This document shows positions 41,301 to 50,446 of a stretch of 64,000 bases of DNA, in pieces (position 1 is the first letter of the stretch; each line of letters begins with the position of its first letter). This DNA is from Bursaphelenchus xylophilus (taxonomy: Eukaryota; Nematoda; Chromadorea; Rhabditida; Aphelenchoididae). The position numbers were made by a program, and so were the translations under genes. Location: contig CAJFCV020000001.1 of assembly GCA_904066235.2 (NCBI GenBank), positions 3,038,001-3,102,000 of the forward strand, written 5' to 3'. Under the pieces are notes generated by a model. The model worked only from the letters and a program-made list of their open reading frames with translations, made no database searches and was not told the origin of the DNA.

Positions 41301-44300
41301 GAACATCCCCAGCGACAGGGCGCATATCGATAAGGCGATGGAGACCCAAATCTCCAACGACAGGGGGTTCAAGAATGAGAATAAATCGGGCTGATGGTCC
41401 GCGGGGATTTTGAATAAAATTGAAATTCCGAGCGACAAGAAGGGCTTGGTAAAGTCGACAACTTCAGCGCGTCGAAAGTTGGCGGTGAATGGGGCTACGA
41501 CCATGTCGGCTTCCTGAAAAATGAAGGAAAATAGAGTGAATCCTCTGTGCAACGAACAATCTACGCTATAGGAGAGTTAGTTGGTTTTACAGAAGTCTCA
41601 ATCTATGGAAAGTCTCTCTATAACGGACCCAAAAAGACTGGTTCACTTACTCCTCTCAAAATCTCACCAATCATCCCATCCCAGCTTCCGTTCCCATAAA
41701 TGTCATTGCCATATTTGTTGTCTTTGACAACATGAATAGTGTATGTAAAACCTAGATCATCGGAGAGTTCGTGAAGCAGGTCAATGCAGAATCCCTCAAA
41801 TTGCGAGTTCTGGTCCAATTCGAAGTGATTCTTCTTTAGCATCACGTAGGGACGCTCCTGAAATCTTAACAGTGAAGTTGTTAACCCAAAAAATGTTAGT
41901 CGTAAGAATTTTTCAATCCTGTTTCTACCGTAGGGAGGAGCGTTTCCATAAAAAATCTATTTTTTCCGCGCGTGCCATTTCGAGCTCGGGCTTATGAGTT
42001 ACAAGCAATCTTCAAAGCGGTGTTGTGACGTCTCCTGGCTAAAGTCTGATTTGCAGAACGAAAATATCCTTTCTTGTAAACAACTATGTACTTTGCAGAA
42101 CCAAAATAGCCTTTATCGTAAACAACCCATATTTTTCTCTTTCTATTTGAAAACACGCCCGTATTTTTCGACAAAAAAGCAGCATAATAAAGCTCGGATG
42201 GAAGAGCGAATATTTTGAATTCAATGATTGTATATTTTCTTTACTATATTTGTTTAAATACTAATAAATCTATCTAACTACTTATATTGGAATATATGGC
42301 TCACAAAATGGAGCTCCCGGCGGGTGGCCAATATCGGTCGGCTTCAGGACCAATCCGATCAGCATTAGGCCCATTGTTGACCAGAGCAAAGGAAGTTGTA
42401 AGTACAGTAAAACGCCAAGAACCGTACGTGGCGCAAAAACAACAATCAAAAGAGGAGAACATATTACTGGCCGAAGAAGTTCAAATCAAGTTTGAAACGT
42501 TAAATAAGAAGGAAAAAATGTCGTTGGAAAAAATTACTGGACATCATTTACAACTATATTTTAAATGAACTACGATACGTAAACAAAACCGCGGAGCAAG
42601 AATTGAACGACAAGTTTAATGAACAAACTGAACTAACCAAGACGATCAACGATTTGGAGGATACAGAAATAGAAGTCAGCGAACAATTAAGACTAGTCCA
42701 CCTTGCATTGAATAAGTTACATGGAGCCAATGCCAATACTGAGCAGTCGTCAACAACAATGGAAAAATCCGACCACACAGAACCGCGAGTTAAGTTGCCA
42801 CAATTCCAGTTGCCCATATTTAGAGGAGATGAATCAGTGTGGACGGCGTTCTGGGACTCACAGAAATCCTTAATACATGACAATCAGACCCTCTCCAATA
42901 TACCAAAGTTCCAATATCCATTGTCATGTTTACAAGGCGATGCAAAAAAGGCGGTGGATTGAGACAAACATCGTAGACGATGTGTAAACCGTTAGATTCA
43001 TACAAAGATTGGATACAACTCATGCGATCCGCTAATCCGACTGTATTAGTGCGGCATTTACTGAAGAGACACGATGTCAAGGCAAAATCACTTGGAAATA
43101 ACATAGAGTTGGAACACTGCTATCCTATAAAACTTCAAGACGTAAGATATGTACCAAATCCAGGAAGATGCGACGTAGCTTTAAAAGTAAAAGGATCTAC
43201 AAAAACCTGGTTTATGGATAGAATAAGTTTGGAACTCTCTCCACCGTAAAGTCTGGATAGTATGGGTTACTTTAATAGCAGCTATCCAAACATATGCTAC
43301 TTGGATCGTAATCATCGAAAATTGCAAAGGAAGAATGACACAACGTAGCTCAAATCCCAGAGAACCGGACCAACCACCTCGAGAACGTATATTTTTCATT
43401 AGACGCCCTCAAAGAAACGAGCCTGAACCAACGGTACGTTTTCAGCCCCAAGAAGAACAAATCGAACTACTCCTTCAATCAAGCTCCATAAGACGTCAAA
43501 GCAGGTATTTAGAAGGCCTCCTGGATATAACGCAGAGGGAGGGGAGCGTAGTGACGTCTCCTGGCTAAAGACTGATTTGCAGAACGAATATATCCTTTCT
43601 TGTAGACAACTATTTTGCAGAACCAAAATAGCCTTTATCGTAAAAAAACCCATATTTTTTCTCTTTCTATATGAAAACACGCCCATATTTGTCGACAAAA
43701 AAGCAGTATATAAAGCTCGGATGGAAGAGCGAATATTTTGAATTCAATGATTATATAATATTTTCTTTACTATATTTGTTTAAACCCTAATAAATCTATC
43801 TAACTACTTATATTGGAATATATGGCTCACAAAAGCGGGAAGATTTTAATTGAGATTCTAGGCCCAGCGGTTCCCAAGATCAAAGTGGAAATAAAATTCT
43901 TTCGACTTGTATAACCCACCATAATCGTGGACACTCGGAAATGGGGTTTGAGTTCGTCCGAAACCTTCACATTATGTTGAATCTGCGCCTTCGAATCATG
44001 ACTCATATTCACATGCACGTCCGTCTGCGGCTCCCAATAGCCAATGTCGTCGATGCGGCCGGTAAATCCGAGCAAATTAATGCGAAACGAGAAATTGGAG
44101 GCGCCAAACATCCGCCCCACCCTGCTCAAATCTCCACTCAGCCCCAACACGGTGTTGTTTTTGACGGTGTCGATCAAGATACGCCCATAACGATAGGGGA
44201 TGAAGCCGCGCGTCATGGAGCGACAGCGGATCGAGTGGATCTCCGTCTTCAGCGGGTAAATCTGGGCCATTTTGTGCAGGGATTTGGCGGCCAAAAGAAT

Positions 44301-47211
44301 GGAGTCGAAGGCGAGCACGGCTTCCGACATCTTCAGGGCTTTAGTGTCGCCGTTTTCGAAGGTCCAATTGGAGCGGATCTGAGCCTTGAAGTCCTCAAAG
44401 TCGAAGCGACGTTCCGTACGAAGGAATTGCGGTGAGACTAGCTCCACGGAGATGAAACGAGCGTGGTTGTGCCGGAACAGCGACATGTCCATGGTTCGGA
44501 GGTCCTGGAATAAGATGGTAGATATTCCTGTTAGTAAAAATGTCCATACGTATTAGTCTGCCGGGAAAATAATGAGCACTCCGTTGCATCGAAAATAGCA
44601 TCGCCGTAAAGAAAATGAATTTTGTCGCGATAAAATCAAATTGCTTTTCACCGCAGCGATACGATTGGCGAAGTCACATTGGGCTCATTATTTTCCCGAC
44701 AGACTGATATTGGTCTTTTCATAAAGTGCATGGACATTTTTTGCGACCCGCACCGTGCACAAAAAACACCCCAGTTTGCACCGTGCGTTTCCCATTCTTT
44801 TCTGAAGAAATTGCATTGTGCTAACGGCATTTTTGAGGCTTGCACAGTGCGAAGAGAGAAAAATGCACTTAGCAAAAGAGAAAAAATATCCATTCACTAA
44901 AAATACTAATTCAATGAACTCCTATGTAGCAAAAACTCTCTATAACGAAAAATTAAGGCCGGAGAACGTTACAAAAGCTTACCATTGAAGTCAACAGAAA
45001 CCAGTGTTTTAATTCGATGAATCCCATTTGAAGCGCCTAAGTGATGAACCTTGTACTAAACTTCAAAATGCACTTACCGCCAGCAAAAAATCATAGGTAT
45101 CCTTGGGGTTCATGTCCACCAAAATTCGACTGAATTGTTGGCAATCACTTTGCTGAACGTCGGTGCAGTCTTCAAGCGTTTTTATCTAGAAATTTGACTG
45201 CTCATTTTTAAAGCAATATTGGGGCAATTCAAGTGTAACATTTGAACAATTTTACCTGTTTAGTGGCCGCCAGAAAATCGCCATTCTCCACTTGAACAAA
45301 TTGAAATCGTATTCCCGAATAGAGCTCACGTTCCAGGAACGGAATAAGCCGGACAACTCCTAAAAATACGGTGTAAGATGTAATATGTGTCAGTTTGAGT
45401 GAAAAAAAATTAATTTTGTTGCGACACAACTCATTTTCTCAGCCGCGGTGCGATCTTCGATGCGACGAAGTGCTCATTATTTTTACGACAGGCTAGTAAA
45501 AATACATGAAGCCTGCGTACAACAAACCACATTTACAGAGAGGTTCATTCTTGCCAACAATTGGCTTTTGAGACTTAAACTTGAGGTCTCAAAATGGCTT
45601 CAGCTCGGCCTGGAAGCCATGTTTAGTTCTACCTTACGTGAATTTTAGCTCAAGATTTTTCGTTATAATCAAATTTTGGTATAAAGAATTTTTCGAAAAA
45701 TAAATTTTTTAGCCCATTTTTTGTCGCAAAGCTTTTTGCATTATGCTTTTCAATTTTTCTAAAACCGCCTTGCATCGCAAAAAAGTCTATGCGCTTTAAA
45801 AAAATTGTAAAATTAATACTCACGTTCAACCTCCGCATAAACAACAATAACCCGATTCCATCGCCAATGTTTGATCAAGTCGCTGATGGCATCATTCAGA
45901 TGGACCCTTGGAAACATCTCAATTTTTGATGAGAATTTGTTTCTAGACCCTTCCATTGCTGGATCCAAGGGATGAGGGACGGAGAAGTCATCAACAACAG
46001 TGAATAAAGGAAGGTCTAGCTAAAAAAATACAGTAGCGTTAAAGTAGAATGTCTGTAAAAACTCACTGAATTGGCCAGCTGAACAAGTTGAGCACTCAAG
46101 GTGTTTTCAGCAGGAGCAAAAAGTCCAAAGATTTTTTCTTTCTCCATCAGTTTGCATGCTAAAAATATCACACATTCCAATAAGAAATTTGTTGCCTTAC
46201 TGCTCTTCACCGCTCCATAATGATCTCCCGGCTGAATGCTCTTAACCTTCAGGCCAAATTTGCCCAGCTCCCTGAAATTCTTGTTCAGCCAGCCGACGGC
46301 AAAATTGAGGGCTCCCCGAATGTGCGCATCCTCTTTTTGTCGTAAAATTGCACCTGAAATCAGGGTTACTTTGCAAAGATCAGTCTGTCTGGACAATAGT
46401 GAGGATTATGTCGCTGCGCCAATCGCGTCGCTGAAATGAAAATGAATTGTCCCGCGGCAAAATCAAATTGCTTTTCACTTAAGCGACGGGCTCGACGCAG
46501 TGAGATCGTACTCATTATTTTCCCGACAGACTGATAACAGAGGAAGTACCAGGAGTGCGACTCTCAAGTTTCGATGAAACTTGGCACAAATTTAGACAAA
46601 TTTTTTGTATGGCCTAGTCGACGCTCTTAGTTTGCTTTTTCCAGAGATGACTAATATTTTTAGATCGAAAGTCGGCGGAAATAAGCCATGTTTCTGCAAA
46701 TTTTGATACGAAAATTTTATACCTGTTTCTACTGAAGAGGGTTGTATTTTCTTAAAAAAACAAATTCCTACGACACTGAAAAAAATGCACGGTAGAACTT
46801 CTGTCTCACAAAGACCGTCTACAACGAAACCTGTCTGTAACAAGCAATCCAAGCAGCCTCAGTGTCAATTTTAGGCCAAAGCAAACCTCCATTTCCAACG
46901 AAGCCCTTCTACTTATTAGTCTGTCGGGAAAATAATGAGCACAATATCGCTGCGCCGATCGCGTCGCAGAAGCGAAAAGCAATTTGATTTTACCGTCACA
47001 CAATTCATTTTCTTCGATGCAAACAGAGTTCTCATTATTTTTCTGACAAACTGATATGTCGAATTTATTTGTCAGTTCCGTGCGATTTCTTGTACAGAGC
47101 TTTGACTGTTGCTTACAATTAGTCAAAAAACTCACCAAAAGTAAATGTAAATCCATCCGCAACTTGTAGGTTTAGAAGAAATAGCAGCGTCAACAAGTTG
47201 AAGAGAATCAT
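38360..47211 (-). CDS. Kainate-type ionotropic glutamate receptor subunit (903 aa)
   Basis: Twelve exons in transcript order: 47,211-47,136; 46,353-46,201; 46,158-46,067; 46,019-45,824; 45,359-45,256; 45,185-45,078; 44,504-43,920; 41,857-41,651; 41,513-41,176; 40,360-40,096; 39,754-39,535; 38,727-38,360. All junctions are GT-AG and in frame. There is a signal peptide (about 1-20), an amino-terminal domain (25-420), and ligand-binding lobe S1 with ERPYVML and Arg522. M1 is at 562-583, the pore loop at 630-645 and M3 with SAYTANLAAVLTV at 662-674. S2 has Thr703 and Glu749 (LMES), and M4 is at 833-859. The Arg/Thr/Glu glutamate-contact set is kept. The pore reads MLKGGCD where MQQGCD is usual, so the Q/R site is Gly635. 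It acts as a plasma-membrane cation channel subunit in neurons. Large introns carry MITEs, foldbacks and a BEL derivative. Confidence 0.95.
38740..38883. mobile_element. MITE-T copy 21 (type a) in the last receptor intron
   Basis: TGAGATTGTCGGGAAAATAA to CTCATTATTTTCCCGACAG then ACTG, 13 bp from the splice acceptor of the last exon. Confidence 0.8.
38940..39330. repeat. Rep-C fragments in the last receptor intron
   Basis: An inverted core (GCGTACTCTCTCAGC) at 39,121 is followed by a direct core (GGAGAGAGTACGCC) at 39,237, with family flanks on both sides. It is likely two overlapping copies. Confidence 0.55.
39787..40044. mobile_element. Rep-E foldback, TA-flanked, in a receptor intron
   Basis: 258 bp, ends CAGTGGAGGACCTGATCCAG and CTGGATCAGGTACCCCACTG. 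The element is an almost complete inverted repeat through GGCAAAAAACGTACCATTTT, and TA lies on each side. It is a Tc1/mariner-like MITE by its duplication. Confidence 0.8.
40755..40998. mobile_element. Rep-E foldback, second copy, outer ends decayed
   Basis: GGCAAAAAACGTACCATTCT to CAAAATGGTACGTTTTTTG, then GGATCAGATCCGCCATTGTA. It lies in the intron between exons 9 and 10 of the receptor. Confidence 0.7.
42021..42305 (+). repeat. 5' LTR of the deleted BEL-like element
   Basis: TGTTGTGACGTCTCCTGG to ATATGGCTCACA, with AATAAA about 40 bp before the end. Confidence 0.85.
42306..42962 (+). pseudogene. Gag remnant of the deleted BEL-like element
   Basis: Two frames (about 42,287-42,568 and 42,603-42,962) make a coiled-coil-like Gln/Glu/Lys-rich start and then LPQFQLPIFRGDESVWTAFW, the characteristic start of the DUF1759 gag region, ending at SCLQGDAKKAVD. 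A frame break lies between them and a stop follows. Confidence 0.7.
42980..43565 (+). pseudogene. Unassigned 3' coding remnant of the deleted BEL-like element
   Basis: Two short frames (42,980-43,249 and 43,335-43,568) lie between gag and the 3' LTR. The first has a cysteine near CYPIKLQDVRYV and the second is Pro/Arg/Glu-rich. I cannot assign them. They could be remains of a third frame or of structural protein. Confidence 0.35.
43547..43831 (+). repeat. 3' LTR of the deleted BEL-like element
   Basis: Aligns with 42,021-42,305 over its full length with a few percent differences. It ends GGCTCACA before the duplicated AAAGCGG. Confidence 0.85.
44551..44708. mobile_element. MITE-T copy 22 (type a) in a receptor intron
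   Basis: TATTAGTCTGCCGGGAAAAT to CATTATTTTCCCGACAGACT then GATA; 46 bp upstream of exon 7 in transcript direction. Confidence 0.85.
44709..44895. repeat. GCAC-palindrome element 5
   Basis: Begins TTTTCATAAAGTGCATGGAC directly after a MITE-T right end. It contains GCACCGTGCA and GCACAGTGCG palindromes and ends in a degenerate ATATCCATTCACT. Confidence 0.7.
45400..45495. mobile_element. MITE-T copy 23, right part, in a receptor intron
   Basis: TGAAAAAAAATTAATTTTGT to CTCATTATTTTTACGACAGG; the left end is missing. Confidence 0.65.
46378..46536. mobile_element. MITE-T copy 24 (type a) in a receptor intron
   Basis: GATCAGTCTGTCTGGACAAT to CATTATTTTCCCGACAGACT then GATA. Confidence 0.8.
46539..46680. 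repeat. Rep-C end fragment
   Basis: AACAGAGGAAGTACCAGGAG then TGCGACTCTCAAGTTTCGAT, starting right after MITE-T copy 24. Confidence 0.55.
46914..47056. mobile_element. MITE-T copy 25 (type a) in receptor intron 1
   Basis: TATTAGTCTGTCGGGAAAAT to CTCATTATTTTTCTGACAAA then CTGATA. Confidence 0.8.
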
Positions 47212-47571
47212 GGCCGGAGGGCATTTGGCGAAAATCCACTCGAAGATTTTCTCTTCGAACCATTTAAGGGAGCGGAAATTTCATTTAGCGCCAGTTGACA
47301 GGTCCTGGCCCCCCAAGAAACTCGAATTAATCCTCGGGGGAATTTTGAGTGACAAATAAGAAAGATGTATGTAAAGATAATGATGATTTAAGATGATTTT
47401 GACATGTACTTTTGAACCTTGGTATAAGGGTCTCTACACAAAGATATTTGTCTATAACGGACAATTCCAGAGGTCGTTATAGAGAGTCGTACGTCCACAT
47501 AAACCTAGAAGGATCTCCGTATAAGGATTTATACTCAATAACCATTTACGGAAGGCTTGTTTTTTTAAATT
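47212..47571. other. Upstream region of the glutamate receptor
   Basis: 360 bp between the receptor ATG and a GCAC element. No clear TATA box. Part of it (47,400-47,530) resembles the dispersed ACCTCTGTATAACG repeat. This is the presumed promoter region. Confidence 0.4.
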
Positions 47572-48237
47572 AGTATTTACGTAAAGTGCATGGACATTTG
47601 CTCCCTTTCGCACGGTGCATTTTGAACACTTTCCCACGCTTGTCGCCAACGCACAGTGCATTTTTCTCTTTTCGCACAGTGCAAACCTCAAAAAAGCCGT
47701 TTGCACTGTGCAAACGCCTGACGTCGTCGCAACCTGGAAATTGCCACTGTCGCAGCAATATTTCAAACGCACAGTGCGAAAACCAAAAAAAAAAAGTGAA
47801 ATGCACGGTGCAAACTGGGGAAATTGCGACAAAAAAGCCGTTTGCACTGTGTAAATTGTTCAGAAAAACCAATGGATATTTGCGATGCACGGTGCGGAAC
47901 CAACTTGAAAACGAAATGCACGGTGCAAATGGGGGCTTTTTGTGCACGGTGCAGACAAAGGTTTGTCGCCAACGCACAGTGCAATTTTTCTCTTTTCGCA
48001 CAGTGCAAACTTCAAAAAAGCCGTTTGCACTGTGCAAATCCCCGACATGGGCGCAGCGACGTAACACAGCGGCATTTTGCCATTTTTTGCACCGTGCAAT
48101 GTCTGTCGCTCGAGCAAAATTCTTGGCGACACAAATAAAAAACCTTGAGCCGCTGCGATTTTTCAATTGCACGGTGCGAAAGGTCGACTGCACAGTGCGG
48201 AAAGCTTGCGACAAAAAAGTCCACGCACTTTTGAAAA
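47572..48237. repeat. GCAC-palindrome element 6, largest copy
   Basis: Ends TACGTAAAGTGCATGGACAT and AAAAAGTCCACGCACTTTTG enclose about twenty palindromes of the GCACNGTGC type over 665 bp, many within TTTGCACTGTGCAA. It fills most of the gap between the glutamate receptor start and the SRT receptor stop (35 bp away). Because the palindromes lack stops, it opens long spurious frames on both strands. Confidence 0.75.
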
Positions 48238-48272
48238 ATCGCAATACGAATGGTCTTTCTTCCCGACCACTT

Positions 48273-50446
48273 CTAATCCTGCTGGATTCGTAGAGTTTGG
48301 TCCACCTGGCTTGTGGTATGACCGCTCGGGGCAACGACCTTGTCCTTGATCTTCAAGATGTTTTGGACAATCTTCTTGAGCGCCCGTTGAATGCTCAGGT
48401 TGAAGGTCAAGTAGACGAATGGAGGAAGTGCTGTGGCCAATATGTAGGACATGGTTGCAATGAGTCCGCCGTAGAATCCCACGGGAACCAGCTGTTCGAA
48501 GGTGTAGGAAAAGCTTGAAGCGAAATGGAAGAAGCCGATCAGGATGACTTGAATGTAAGTCTGAAATCATATAATATGTTATTCCCAAAATTTTTTTTCA
48601 AAATCACTTTACCCTTTTGTCATTGATGACCCTGTCGAGCCCCCGGAACTGATGAATGTACAACCCAATGAAGACCAGATAAGTTGTCGTATGGGAAACA
48701 CACATGGCCATGTTATGGATCGAATGGAAGTTGCTGTAGTACTAAAAAATTGCGCAAATTATTGGTATAAATAATGAAACTAGTAAAACAAGTCTGTCGG
48801 GAAAATAATGAGCGCAATGTCGCAACGCCGTTCAACTGAAAAGCAATTTTATTTTGCCGTGACAAAATTCATTTCCTCGGCCGCGATGCGATTTTTGTTG
48901 CGACAGAGTCCATATTATTTTCCAGACAAACTTATATTTTTATTAGAATACTAAACAAACAGCTTACAATCTGCCCATTATCCGGATAATACGACATGTG
49001 AGGGTTGAAGAACAGCGATAAATTCACCCCATCAAAAACCGGAGGGACTATGCAAATCGGCACTAACGACGCGTAAAAGATGACAAAAGCCACCCAGAAG
49101 ATGTTCATTCTTCCGCCGAAGAATCGTTGCGCAAATCCTTGGCCTTTCAGTTCACAGCAACGATTAATATTCAGAATTAACGTTGTCAGCGTGCTGCCAA
49201 ACCAAGCGGCTGAAAGAAATTAAGACCTGATCCAATGGCAGAAACTGTACCATTTTGCATCCGGGAAGTACCAAAAAATGTAGCAAAATACCTCCCTCTC
49301 CAAGTGAAAAAAAACTGCAATTTCAAAAGCGCGCTGGCTTTTTTGTGAAGGAACCCTTCAAAACGGAGTTTTTTAGTTGGAAAGGGAAGCATTTTGCTAT
49401 GTTTTTTGATACTTCCCGGATGCAAAGCAGTATGCCACCGGATCCGATCACTCCAGCGACTATCCGAAAGGACTAGAAATGCTAACAAGTCAGCTTACAC
49501 AAGCATACCATCCCATGGATACACAGATATCTCGGCGCAACACAATATACCACTCCAATGTAGCTGAGGACGCCAAATACAAGGGAATTCCCGTGTAGGT
49601 CGATAATGTCGATAATCGAAAGTAGTATCATCAACTGGTAGCACGACCTCTTCCGCAAGTCCGTCAAGCACATTGTCACAGCACATAGAGCGTACAGTGG
49701 CTAAAAATGTTGATCAGTCGAGATAACTAGTGAGCGCGACGTCGTATTGAAATTGCGTCGCCTCCACCGGCGCTACGACTTTTCGGGTCAGCGACAGTCC
49801 GGGTCAACGATACTATGGACCGCGTGGGTTCGTTATTTTATGCATGGGAGGCCAAGAGAGGGTATAGTTAGAAGAAATAATAAAATTGGTCGGGTCCTGG
49901 GAGAGCTTATCACCTATTTTGAGGTATTTTACATGTACTCACGACAATAATATTATATGAATATAAAAGTTGCGGGTCTTCGTTTTTTTCCGCAAACTTT
50001 TTTACAATAACTCAGGATAAAGAAAACTAACGGTAGTAAACGCTAAAAATGTAGAAGAAGCTCGCATATTGCAAGTCTTTGCCAAGCCTCCGCCAAGCCT
50101 TTGCCGAACGCCCACCGACCATCCAGCGGCTTTTACAGGCCTTGTAGGCACTTCCTACACCATTTTTTTAGGCATCCACCAATCGATCGATACGTCCCGC
50201 ATCGATCGATTTGTGAAAAACCCGAACTGTCATCGACCCGAAAAGTCGGGAGGCGCCTCCACTTACCACACTAATTGCATAGATCCCGACGATCAGCACT
50301 CCGAACACCTTGTGTTGTCTCTGCTCTGTCGGAATGCTGTCGTAGTCGTAAAAACTACAATTGTAGCGGCGCTCAAAGCCCTCGGGGTCGAAAAAATAGG
50401 GGTTTAGATCGGAGCGCAGCTTCTCCCAATAATTCGAAACATTCAT
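48273..50446 (-). CDS. SRT-class seven-transmembrane chemoreceptor (346 aa)
   Basis: Five exons in transcript order: 50,446-50,267; 49,700-49,499; 49,209-48,968; 48,741-48,613; 48,560-48,273. All are GT-AG and in frame. The length suits nematode serpentine receptors class T. Family marks are an aromatic, cysteine-bearing start (RRYNCSFYDYDSIP), the first helix VFGVLIVGIYAISV followed by PLYALC, and a second-helix region with MILLSIIDIIDL. GMVCLSAWFGSTLTTLILNI is followed by NRCCEL (the NR after helix 3). YYSNFHSIHNMAM and a last helix ATALPPFVYLTFNLSI complete the match. SRT proteins are orphan chemosensory receptors thought to act in cilia of sensory neurons; the ligand is unknown. Exon 2 uses the downstream donor (GTAAGC at 49,498), since the nearer GTATGC breaks the frame. 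Confidence 0.88.
48788..48936. mobile_element. MITE-T copy 26 in an SRT receptor intron
   Basis: ACAAGTCTGTCGGGAAAATA to CATATTATTTTCCAGACAAA then CTTATA. Its left half is type a (GAGCGCAATGTCGC) and its right end is type b-like (CATATTATT), so it is possibly a recombinant. Confidence 0.8.
49224..49456. mobile_element. Rep-E foldback, third copy, in an SRT receptor intron
   Basis: ACCTGATCCAATGGCAGAAA, GTACCATTTTGCATCCGGGA and the mirrored CCCGGATGCAAAGCAGTATG then CCACCGGATCCGATCA. The outermost CAGTGG ends are lost. Confidence 0.7.
49769..50256. mobile_element. Rep-D, reference copy, just inside SRT intron 1
   Basis: About 488 bp. The left end GGCGCTACGACTTTTCGGGT and right end ACCCGAAAAGTCGGGAGGCG are inverted repeats. 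GCCTCCAC occurs at both borders (overlapping the termini), which may be an 8-bp target duplication. The right end lies 10 bp from the splice donor of exon 1. Confidence 0.65.

Larger units (their letters stand above)
42021..43831 (+). mobile_element. Internally deleted BEL/Pao-like LTR element in a receptor intron
   Basis: 1811 bp. LTRs of 285 bp (42,021-42,305; 43,547-43,831) differ by point changes and small indels. A target duplication AAAGCGG flanks the element, and a polypurine tract (AGAGGGAGGGGA) precedes the 3' LTR. The inside keeps a gag part and a short C-terminal segment; protease, RT and integrase are absent. It stands opposite to the host gene's direction. Confidence 0.85.
41975..43915. 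repeat. Old foldback fragment split by the BEL-like insertion
   Basis: Read on the minus strand, 43,915-43,839 contains TTGGGAACCGCTGGGCCTAG and 42,013-41,975 contains TTGTAACTCATAAGCC. Both segments occur in this order in the foldback at 53,815-56,651. The LTR element thus landed inside an older fragment of that family. Confidence 0.55.

Noticed and set aside
43827..43919. Extension of glutamate receptor exon 7 to an in-frame stop
   Set aside because: The GTGGGT donor at 43,919 joins in frame to ERPYVML, as the family requires; the extension reads into repeat DNA.
47570..48334. Long overlapping open frames on both strands (up to 254 codons)
   Set aside because: They are by-products of the stop-free palindrome array; the protein would be repeats of HSANGFFEVCT-like strings with no domain.
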